Part shown: positions 56,467 through 62,986 of the stretch, one piece after another | How positions within the stretch are numbered: the stretch's first letter is position 1 | Layout: each line of letters begins with the position of its first letter | Notes under the pieces: generated by a model | Database searches by the model: none | What the model saw: the letters and a program-made list of their open reading frames with translations, nothing else | Told to the model about the DNA's origin: nothing | Translations under genes and position numbers: made by a program | Source of the DNA: RH-AL1 sp965277355 | GTDB lineage: Bacteria; Pseudomonadota; Alphaproteobacteria; Rhizobiales; Beijerinckiaceae | Direction of reading: 5' to 3' | NCBI GenBank assembly: GCA_965277355.1 | Contig: CBDICN010000002.1 | Location: forward strand, 1,116,001-1,180,000 | DNA: 64,000 bases

Positions 56467-56874
56467 TCAGTAGCCGTAAGGTCCCGGACCGTAGCCGAAG
56501 TGGCGTACGGCGACGTCCCATGGAGAGCGACGCGCGTAGAGATAGGGCCGCCGCGGGTACCGTGGCGGGAGAACGCGCACGTAGGGGCGCGGATAGACCA
56601 CACGACGCTCGACAACCACAGGCGGCTCGACATAGACGCGCCGCTCGATTGGACGCTCGACGACCATGGGACGTTCCACGGCGACCCGCCGCTCGACGAC
56701 GACCGGCCGCTCCTCGACGATGCGGCGTTCTTCGACGACGCGACGCTCCTCGACCACGGGACGCTCGTAGGCGGCAGGGCGATCGTAATCGTCGAGGTCG
56801 GCGGCTTTCACGGTCGTACCGGCAACCGTCGCGACGAGGCTGACGAGAAGGGCGGCGGACAGGATTTGGGTCAT
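56467..56874 (-). CDS. Secreted protein with V-V-E-x-R tandem repeats and Tyr/Pro-rich tail
   Basis: A 135-aa protein. Signal peptide at ~1-24 (ILSAALLVSLVATVAGTTVKA), predicted cut before ADLDDY. From residue ~38 a tandem repeat of about 7 residues runs roughly eight times (VVEERR, VVEERR, IVEERP, VVVERR, VAVERP, MVVERP and so on). It ends in a Tyr/Arg/Pro-rich tail (YPRPYVRVLPPRYPRRPYLYAR) and GYGPGPYGY. No known domain. The repeat, AAD at the cleavage site and position in an envelope cluster suggest a surface or periplasmic role. Confidence 0.7.
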   Translation of the reverse strand: MTQILSAALLVSLVATVAGTTVKAADLDDYDRPAAYERPVVEERRVVEERRIVEERPVVVERRVAVERPMVVERPIERRVYVEPPVVVERRVVYPRPYVRVLPPRYPRRPYLYARRSPWDVAVRHFGYGPGPYGY

Positions 56875-56982
56875 CGTTGGTTCTCCTACGATATGCAGGA
56901 TCGCCTCGCCCGGCTGAACGGGACATGAAATGCGCGATGTGCCTCCCCCGAACAGGCGCCGTCGTAGTCGTAGATCGTTCGG

Positions 56983-57660
56983 CTAGAAGTGATAGTTCAC
57001 GCCCGCCCGGATGAGGCTGATGTTGGCGCCGGCGCTCGTCGCGTCGCGCGTTCCGCCGAAGTAGCTCTGCGAGCCGAACCCGGTGAAGAGGTACTCGCCC
57101 TTCACCGAAATCTTGGTGGTGATGGCGTATTCGACGCCGGCGCCGACGGCGAAGCCGTTCAGGTAGTGCGACTGGTCGATCTGGAGGTTCGGCGACTGGG
57201 CGTAATCGTTGAGCTTGCCGTTGAGCGCGGTGCCGGCGTAGCCGCCCGTCGCGTAGACCAGGGCCTGGTTGAAGACGTAGCCGACGCGCACCCGCGCGGT
57301 GCCGAGGCCGTTGATGACGCCCGACGATTGACCGCCGGCGCCGGAATAGCCGTTGCCGCTGATCGAGCCGAAGGCGGCGTCGACTTCCGCGCCGACGAGC
57401 AATTGGCCGGACTGATAGTTGTAGCCGGCCGTCAGGCCGCCGAGACCGCCCACCGGGGTGCCGAACGACCGGCTGCCGCCCTGCGTGAAGCCGCCGAGGC
57501 CGAACTGCCCGTTGACCCCGGCATAGAAGCCCGTCCAGGTGAAGATCGGCGCCGGATTGTAGTAGGGCGCGATCGGCTCGCGGTAGCGGCTCGGCAGGTC
57601 GGCCGCAAGAGCCGGAGCGGCAAGGCAGGCGAACGACGTGACCAGGGCGAAGCGATTCAT
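56983..57660 (-). CDS. Outer membrane beta-barrel protein (Omp25/Omp31-like)
   Basis: A 225-aa porin-like protein. Signal peptide at ~1-21 (ALVTSFACLAAPALAA), mature N-terminus ADLPSRYREPIAPYYNP. The barrel begins FTWTGFYAGVNGQFGLGG, typical of the rhizobial outer-membrane beta-barrel family, with alternating Tyr/Gly strands, GYVFNQALVYATGGYAGT near the middle, VGAGVEYAITTKISVKGEYLF and the C-terminal VNYHF with a terminal Phe. Eight strands are likely. ATG 57660 is placed by the signal peptide; upstream in-frame ATGs would precede it by 66 unlikely codons. Confidence 0.88.
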   Translation of the reverse strand: MNRFALVTSFACLAAPALAADLPSRYREPIAPYYNPAPIFTWTGFYAGVNGQFGLGGFTQGGSRSFGTPVGGLGGLTAGYNYQSGQLLVGAEVDAAFGSISGNGYSGAGGQSSGVINGLGTARVRVGYVFNQALVYATGGYAGTALNGKLNDYAQSPNLQIDQSHYLNGFAVGAGVEYAITTKISVKGEYLFTGFGSQSYFGGTRDATSAGANISLIRAGVNYHF

Positions 57661-57938
57661 GAAAGTCTCTCGAAAGGACGCTTGGACGATGCTTTCGAGT
57701 AGACCTCTGTGGTTAGTAAAACTTGATTGAAGATGGTGAATATACATAAATAATGCTCGGATGCGCGTCGAGCGGCCATCTTTGAGTGAAAGCGCTAACC
57801 TTGCCGATCTCGCGAAGTATTCCTTACTGGTCGGCGGCGTTTCGCTTGACGCGTTCAATCTGGTTTGGTGAACGATCGGTTTCGCCCCTGGCGCCCGGCC
57901 GGCTCGGAGCCGCTGGCGCTCGGGAGTTTGGAGGATTG

Positions 57939-58700
57939 ATGGGGCGATCGGGCAAAGGCGCGGCGCTGGTGACGGGCGCGACGCGGCGAATCGGCCTGCG
58001 CATCGCGACGCGACTTGGCGAAGCCGGCTACCACGTGGCGCTGCACGCCAGCGCCCGCTCGCGCATGGCGGCCGAGGCTGAAGCCGCGCGGCTCGAAGCG
58101 GCCGGCACGCGCACCTGCGTCGTCGACGGCGACCTCGCCGACGTCGACCGGTGCCGCGCGCTGGTCGAGGAAGCAGCCGCCGCGTTGGGCGAACTGCGGC
58201 TCCTCGTCAACAACGCGGCGATCTTCGAGGTGGACGCCGCGGACGCCTTCGATGCCCCGACGTGGGAGCGCCACTTTGCCATCAACTTGCGGGCGCCGGT
58301 CGTGCTGGCGCAGCACTTCGCGGCGCAGGTCCGATCCGGCGATGCTGCCGTGATCAACCTCATCGACCAGCGGGTGCTGCGTCCGACGCCGCAGTACTTC
58401 TCCTACACGCTGGCGAAAGCGACGCTTTGGACGGCCACCCGCACGATGGCGCAGGCTTTCGCCGAACGAGGGATCAGGGTCAACGGGATCGGTCCGGGGC
58501 CGGTGCTGCCCAACGCCGACCAAGGCGGAGCCGGCTTCGAGCACGAGGTCGAGGGCGTGCCGCTGCATCGCGCGGTGGACCCGGACGAGATCGCCGCGGC
58601 GGTGCTCTACCTCGCCGAGGCGCGCACGGTGACAGGGCAAATGATCGCGGTCGACGCCGGCCAGCACCTCGGCTGGCGCACCCCCGACATCGTTGGTTAG
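57939..58700 (+). CDS. SDR family oxidoreductase (pteridine-reductase-like)
   Basis: A 253-aa NAD(P)H-dependent SDR. The cofactor motif is VTGATRRIGLRIATRLGEAG, in which TGATRRIG (Arg-Arg) resembles pteridine reductases and the FolM group; catalytic YFSYTLAKATL (Tyr, Lys) and NNAAIFEVD are present, as is GPGPVLP. In many alphaproteobacteria this SDR sits next to folB/folK (folate synthesis), but those genes are not here. ATG 57939 follows GGAGG by 4 bp, so the start is clear. Convergent with the transpeptidase gene at 58730. Confidence 0.88.
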   Translation: MGRSGKGAALVTGATRRIGLRIATRLGEAGYHVALHASARSRMAAEAEAARLEAAGTRTCVVDGDLADVDRCRALVEEAAAALGELRLLVNNAAIFEVDAADAFDAPTWERHFAINLRAPVVLAQHFAAQVRSGDAAVINLIDQRVLRPTPQYFSYTLAKATLWTATRTMAQAFAERGIRVNGIGPGPVLPNADQGGAGFEHEVEGVPLHRAVDPDEIAAAVLYLAEARTVTGQMIAVDAGQHLGWRTPDIVG

Positions 58701-58729
58701 GGATCGGAGCGGCGCTTCCGGCTTCGACG

Positions 58730-59917
58730 CTAGAGCGAGGCCTGCGGCTTCGGCTTGTCGCCCGTGCTAGCGGCGGCCGGCTTCTTGATCGACGACGTGC
58801 GGTCGCCGTCGTCGGCGAGCGTCGGCGCGGACGCCTTGGCCTTGACGAGCGTGTTCGGCTTGGCGGTCTTCTTCGCGGCGGCGAACTTCACCACCGAGGA
58901 GACATTCTTCGCCTTGGAAGGGGCATCGTACTGCCAGTCGGTCGGCCCGGCGGCGAGGGCCTCGGGACGGCTCACATCCTCGAGGTGGGTTCCTTTGAAT
59001 TCCGGGTTCTGGCCGCCGTCGGCGTAGATCGTACGGACCGAGGCGGTGCCGGCGGCGATCAGCGAGGCCACCTTGGCATCGTCCTTCGACTCGCGTGCGG
59101 CGACCTCGGCCTGAATGCCGTCGTGCTGCAGGGTCGGGCAGGCGCCCGCAGGATCCATGTGCGAGGCCGGCGTCGTCGTGTTGAACACGTAGTGCTTGGC
59201 ACAGACGCCGACGCTGACGTCCTGGTTCGACACTTCGAAGTTGTCGGCGCCTTCCTTCAACTGTTTCCAGAAGGCGATGTTCGGGTCGTCGCGGTATTTC
59301 GCCATGTTCTCCGGCGTCATGTGGAACGGGTAGGACTGCATCTGGATCGCCTGCTGGCCCCCGGCGAAGGCCTCGCGGGCGACCGCGTAGATCTGGTCGA
59401 TCTGCTGGTCGGTCATCGAGAAGCAGCCGGCCGAGGAGCAGGCGCCGTGCACGAAGATGGAGCCGCCCGAGGCGCCGTGCGCGCGATCGTAGGCGTTGGG
59501 ATAGCCGACGTTGAACGACAGGTAATACTGCGATGTGGGATTCATTTGCGCCGGCGTGATGCGGTAGAAGCCCTCCGGCACCTGGCGGTCGCCTTCGCGC
59601 AGCTTGGGGCCGAGCTGGCCAGACCAGCGGCACATCGGAAAGGTCTTGACGTGCACGTAGTGCCCGTCCGGCTTCATCTTCCAGACCTCGAACTCCGCCT
59701 CCTTCTTGTAGGTGCGGATCAGGACCGGGGCGTTCTGCGCGACGCCCTTCTTCTCCATCAGCGCCGCCATCTCGGGCGAGAGCGGATGCGATGCGCGCGC
59801 GGAGCCGGCGATTCCGGCGCCCGTCGTCCCCGTCTCGTCGCACCCGGCAAGACAGGCGGAGGCCAAGGCGATCAGGGCCGACGCGGCGAAACGACGGAAG
59901 GCGGATGTGGAACGCAT
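58730..59917 (-). CDS. L,D-transpeptidase-like lipoprotein (YafK branch), paralogue 5
   Basis: A 395-aa lipoprotein. The signal peptide ends in the lipobox LASACLAGC near residue 26, so the protein is predicted to be acylated. The YkuD domain starts VLIRTYKKEAEFEVWKM, and the active site is FVHGACSSAGCFSMTD. A C-terminal half without known motifs is Ala/Lys-rich at the end (PSKAKNVSSVVKFAAAKK). The protein is clearly paralogous to the gene at 47711 over most of its length (shared CRWSGQLGPK, EGFY, YYLSF, YPNAYDRAHGA blocks). ATG 59917 (MRSTSAFRR) is chosen by the signal peptide. Confidence 0.88.
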   Translation of the reverse strand: MRSTSAFRRFAASALIALASACLAGCDETGTTGAGIAGSARASHPLSPEMAALMEKKGVAQNAPVLIRTYKKEAEFEVWKMKPDGHYVHVKTFPMCRWSGQLGPKLREGDRQVPEGFYRITPAQMNPTSQYYLSFNVGYPNAYDRAHGASGGSIFVHGACSSAGCFSMTDQQIDQIYAVAREAFAGGQQAIQMQSYPFHMTPENMAKYRDDPNIAFWKQLKEGADNFEVSNQDVSVGVCAKHYVFNTTTPASHMDPAGACPTLQHDGIQAEVAARESKDDAKVASLIAAGTASVRTIYADGGQNPEFKGTHLEDVSRPEALAAGPTDWQYDAPSKAKNVSSVVKFAAAKKTAKPNTLVKAKASAPTLADDGDRTSSIKKPAAASTGDKPKPQASL

Positions 59918-60184
59918 ACGGTGCCGAACTCTGTCCTCGGAGGCTGCGCGCATGCCCCTCCGCCACACTCGGCAGTACCCTGGTAAAAAGGCAGCCGCAA
60001 GGCTGAGACCATCCGCGCCAAAGGTGAAGAGAGCTTAAATTCCTCGGCTGTCGCTTTCGCGAGACTCGCGCCGAAGGAACAGCCCAAGGAACGGCCCAAG
60101 AAACAGGCGGGCCCGACAGGCGGCCGACGAAACAGGCGGCTTGTACGAAGGCGCCGGAGCGCGGCTTGCCCGGCGCCGCGCAAT

Positions 60185-60198
60185 AGGTAACACTACCT
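60185..60198. promoter_or_regulatory. AGGTA-ACAC-TACCT inverted repeat
   Basis: A perfect 5-4-5 inverted repeat (60185-60198) 24 bp before the first copy of the palindrome array. It may be an operator of the HTH gene at 60452. No known consensus matched. Confidence 0.3.
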
Positions 60199-60221
60199 GA
60201 ACGGTCGCGCGGCGCCGCCGA

Positions 60222-60436
60222 TGTCGTCCCACGGCGACGAGCGAGGCCGGCGCGTCGGCGCCCGGCGACGCCGATCCGGCCCGATGTCGCCGGGCGGCGA
60301 ACCGCGTTCCCGTACCGGGTCGGCGCGCGGCGACGCCGATCGGCCCGCGTGCCGGGCCGGTGTCGGCGCCCGGCGACGGGGTCCGTCCCTGTCGCCGTTC
60401 GGCGACGCTTTGTCTCTCTGTCGCCATCCGGCGACA
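60222..60436. repeat. Array of seven 18-bp palindromes (TGTCGSC-N4-GGCGACR)
   Basis: Copies begin at 60222, 60253, 60285, 60318, 60361, 60390 and 60419. Each is a 7-4-7 inverted repeat close to TGTCGCC-N4-GGCGACA; the last copy is perfect. Spacings are 31, 32, 33, 43, 29 and 29 bp, mostly close to three DNA helical turns. The intervening bases are not repeated. The last copy ends 15 bp before ATG 60452, next to its ribosome site. A phased operator array for the downstream HTH protein is the simplest reading; a hairpin array in RNA is another. Confidence 0.8.
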
Positions 60437-60451
60437 CGATGGAGGACGCGC

Positions 60452-60853
60452 ATGCTGGTGGCGACGCCGAAGGAGATCGGGATTTTGCTGGCCGCGATCC
60501 GCCGCAGCCGGCACATCCGGCAGGCCGACCTCGCCGCCCGCGTCGGCGTCAGCCGGCAATGGCTGGTCGACCTCGAGCACGGCAAACCGAGCGTGTCGCT
60601 CGGCCTCAGCCTGCGCACCTGCGCGACGCTCGGCTTCTCGCTCGACATGAGCTCGCTCGACCCGGTGCCGTCCTGGCAGACGGCGATCATCGCCCACGGC
60701 GAGGAAAAGTTCTGGCGCCTCGCGCAACAGCGCCGCCGCCGCCGCAACGAGCGCCGCCAGGCCGCGGCAGCCCGCCGCCTCGCCGCCGCCTCCGCCCGCA
60801 AAGCCCTCGCCGACGCCGAAGCCGCGGCAGGCGTGCAGCTCGAGTTGCTGTGA
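60452..60853 (+). CDS. HipB-like XRE-family HTH protein (orphan)
   Basis: A 133-aa DNA-binding protein. Residues ~5-65 are a HipB/XRE HTH: KEIGILLAAIRRSRHIRQADLAARVGVSRQWLVDLEHGKPSVSLGLSLRTCATLGFSL. The C-terminal ~55 residues are an Arg/Ala-rich helix (RRRRRNERRQAAAARRLAAASARKA). GGAGG lies 6 bp before the ATG, a strong site. HipB is normally an antitoxin gene followed by hipA; no hipA follows here. It sits directly downstream of a seven-copy palindrome array and at the edge of a restriction-modification island, so a controller role there is possible. Confidence 0.82.
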   Translation: MLVATPKEIGILLAAIRRSRHIRQADLAARVGVSRQWLVDLEHGKPSVSLGLSLRTCATLGFSLDMSSLDPVPSWQTAIIAHGEEKFWRLAQQRRRRRNERRQAAAARRLAAASARKALADAEAAAGVQLELL

Positions 60854-60904
60854 CGACCGGCCGGAAGGCGACAGGGGCGTTCAGAAAGGCGGAAACGAGG
60901 CGTT

Positions 60905-61438
60905 TCAGCGGTCCTCATCGGCTTCGGACGCAACACCCTCGTTATCCGCGTTCGGCGCTTCCGCCGAGGCCTCGCCGAGCGAGCCGGCGGCGCGCAGCGT
61001 GTCGCTGTCGATCGTCGGGGCGTCCACGATGCGGGCCAGCAGATCGGCCTGGCGCGGCTCGAGCGCGACGAGCCGGGTGAGCACGCGCAGGAGCGCAAGA
61101 AGCTCGGTGGTGTATTCCGCGAGCCAGGCGGCCGGCTGGATGGCGCTCAGCTTGGACGGCGGCCGCTTGTCGCCCATCGGCGGCTTGGAGCGATCGGCCC
61201 GCCGGTAGCTCCACCATTGCCGGATCACGTTCTTGCCCGAGACCTCGTAGGCCCAGACCTCCGGCGCGACGTTGGCGACGTGGCCGGTGCCGACCTTCAG
61301 CCGGCGCAAGGCTGCGTCGTAGTCGAGCTCGTGCGGCATCGCGGCCAGAGAGCCGGGCAGCGCGCCGCCGGCCGGGATCGTCGGCTCGTCGCCGGCGACG
61401 CGCGGCGGCCCGGGCGGGTCGCGGTCTAGCAGCGGGCG
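60905..61438 (-). pseudogene. C-terminal remnant of a type ISP restriction-modification enzyme
   Basis: About 178 codons with the C-terminal specificity-domain signature of type ISP (single-polypeptide) restriction-modification enzymes: LDYDAALRRLKVGTGHVANVAPEVWAYEVSGKNVIRQWWSYRRADRSKP, GDKRPPSKLSAIQPAAWLAEYTTELLALLRVLTRLVALEPRQADLL. Intact proteins are roughly 1000-1600 aa, with nuclease, helicase and methylase parts that are all absent here. The open frame begins at a TTG inside the Vsr gene's end with no ribosome site. It is a truncated relic, likely left when the island was rearranged. Confidence 0.8.
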
Positions 61439-61866
61439 CAACGCCTTCGCCGTCTTTCAAGCCCGATAAGCTTCTCGGCGACGCGCGTCATGGCGGCGGT
61501 ATCGAGCGTTTGGCACTCCCAGATCACGAGCACCGTCCAGCCAGCCGCTACAAGCGCCGATCGGTGGCGCTCGTCACGGGCTCGATTACCGGCCAACTTT
61601 TCGGACCAATAGGGGACGTTGCTTTTCACCTTGCGAGTGCCGTTCACGCAGCGCGGACAGCCATGCCAGAAGCAGCCGTGGACGAAGACGCAGGCGCGAC
61701 GGCCCGCAAAGACTAGGTCCGGCTTTCCGGGCAGAAGCTTTTGATGGAGGCGAAAGCGCAGACCCGCACCGTGCAGAAAGCGCCGGACAACCAGTTCGGG
61801 CGACGTATTGCGGCTGCGGATGCGGGCCATGTTGCGGCTTCGGGCTTCAGGGGTCAGCTTGTCCAT
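61426..61866 (-). CDS. vsr: Very short patch repair endonuclease Vsr
   Basis: A 146-aa mismatch endonuclease that nicks next to T:G mismatches made by deamination of 5-methylcytosine. The N-terminus MDKLTPEARSRNMARIRSRNTSPELVVRRFLH, the GLRFRLHQKLLPGKPDLVFAGRR block with the catalytic Asp, and the zinc/His-rich FVHGCFWHGCPRC are diagnostic. It ends in an Arg/Cys-rich tail (ERRRRRCARC). It lies close to the cytosine-5 methyltransferase at 62987, the usual partner. ATG 61866 is the natural start. Its stop overlaps the ISP remnant. Confidence 0.96.
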   Translation of the reverse strand: MDKLTPEARSRNMARIRSRNTSPELVVRRFLHGAGLRFRLHQKLLPGKPDLVFAGRRACVFVHGCFWHGCPRCVNGTRKVKSNVPYWSEKLAGNRARDERHRSALVAAGWTVLVIWECQTLDTAAMTRVAEKLIGLERRRRRCARC

Positions 61867-61967
61867 CTCGCCTCTGTGAAAGACTCCAATCCTCGACGGT
61901 CTAGGTTATTGATCCGATCCAGGATTTCCGAGGGTGCTGATTCGCACCCGCAGGTACGCGGCGGGAC

Positions 61968-62984
61968 ATGGCGTCGGACTCACCGTTTGGCCAAGCGACA
62001 CGTATGCGCGTGCTCGAACAGTATCTTGCTCGCGCTGGCGCGCTTACGGCGGAGAACGCCTGGGAACACGTCTACCGCTGCCTTCTATGGATGAACCTCG
62101 GCGCCGGCCTCGCCCATATCTACGATTCCAACCACATGCAGCCTGACGGGGTATTCCACGGCCGCGCCAAGCGCTTTACCGAGCTGCTGTGCACGCGCTG
62201 GGGAATCGAGCGTGGGGAGCTGGCCGGCCGGCTCGATGTCTTGTTCAAAGGCTGTGTCGCCGAGCTGAACCGGCAGCAAGTAGCCCCTATAAACACCATT
62301 GACCAAGAGATCGAGTCCGAGCTGATCTCTGCCGTCGAGGCGATCCTGCGGGAGGAGGGTATTACCGAGCCTCGTGCGCTCAGCGTTGCCCGCAAGATCG
62401 AGGGACTGAGCCGGACCTTTTTCACGATCGGCCAAAAACGCAAGAATGCGCTCGGCGAGGGGTTCGAAGACCTTTTGCTGATCCTGCTACAGCGGGTGGC
62501 GTCGATCCCGTTGGCGAAGTTGAAACTGCGAACGCCGGTTTCTCAAATGCCTGGCTTCCGGCGCGCCGCACCCTTCCAATCGGGCGAGAAGCGCAAGCGC
62601 GAGCCGCATCCCGATATCGCGGTGATCGAGGACAACATCACCCACGTGATCGCCACCGCCAAATGGTCGATGCGGCAAGACCGGGAGACACAATTTCAGT
62701 CGGAATACAGCTCGTTCCAGAGGAACAAGGTGCAGTCGACCGAGCTAACCTATGTTTTGATTACAAACGAGTTTGATTTAGCGCGTCTGAAGAACGTCGC
62801 CAGCGCGATGCCAGGCAGCGACGGCGGCTACATTTTCCACACGATCTATCACATTTCTCTGCCGCTTCTCCGGCAGACCCAAGGAGCGCGTTTTGCCGAT
62901 CTGGAGCCATGGGTAGGAACAGGCAAGCTCAAGTCGCTGTCGGACTTTCTGACGGACATGCGCGGCCGGTATGGCGACGTGTAA
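61968..62984 (+). CDS. Probable type II restriction endonuclease
   Basis: A 338-aa protein between vsr and the cytosine-5 methyltransferase, on the opposite strand to both. No family name recognised. It has the layout of a PD-(D/E)xK enzyme: helix with glutamate GEGFEDLLLILLQRV near residue 165, then HPDIAVIEDNITHVIATAKWSMRQDR near 208-232, where the metal-binding pattern reads P-D...x-A-K with Thr-Ala in place of the usual E/D-x before K. The KWS-x-R-x-D stretch recurs in restriction endonucleases. The stop lies 3 bp from that of the convergent methyltransferase. Base composition is somewhat lower in GC than the flanks. ATG 61968 has GGCGGG upstream. Confidence 0.7.
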   Translation: MASDSPFGQATRMRVLEQYLARAGALTAENAWEHVYRCLLWMNLGAGLAHIYDSNHMQPDGVFHGRAKRFTELLCTRWGIERGELAGRLDVLFKGCVAELNRQQVAPINTIDQEIESELISAVEAILREEGITEPRALSVARKIEGLSRTFFTIGQKRKNALGEGFEDLLLILLQRVASIPLAKLKLRTPVSQMPGFRRAAPFQSGEKRKREPHPDIAVIEDNITHVIATAKWSMRQDRETQFQSEYSSFQRNKVQSTELTYVLITNEFDLARLKNVASAMPGSDGGYIFHTIYHISLPLLRQTQGARFADLEPWVGTGKLKSLSDFLTDMRGRYGDV

Positions 62985-62986
62985 CG

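Larger units (their letters stand above)
59918..60451. other. 534-bp intergenic region: palindrome array and regulatory DNA
   Basis: The region between the divergent genes at 59917 and 60452 has no convincing gene; the open frames there are Arg-rich shadows. The left half (59918-60180) shows nothing distinctive apart from short recurring AACAGGCGG words near 60100-60140. A short inverted repeat AGGTA-ACAC-TACCT lies at 60185-60198. The right half is the palindrome array described separately. Confidence 0.6.

Noticed and set aside
60222..60436. CRISPR array
   Set aside because: Repeats are only 18 bp and palindromic, spacers are 11-25 bp, and no cas genes are present.
60221..60451. N-terminal extension of the HTH protein through the palindrome array
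   Set aside because: The extension is Arg/Gly/Pro-rich shadow sequence, and a strong GGAGG lies 6 bp before ATG 60452.
60452..60853. hipBA toxin-antitoxin pair
   Set aside because: The HTH gene is HipB-like, but the next genes are an ISP relic and vsr; no HipA kinase is encoded.
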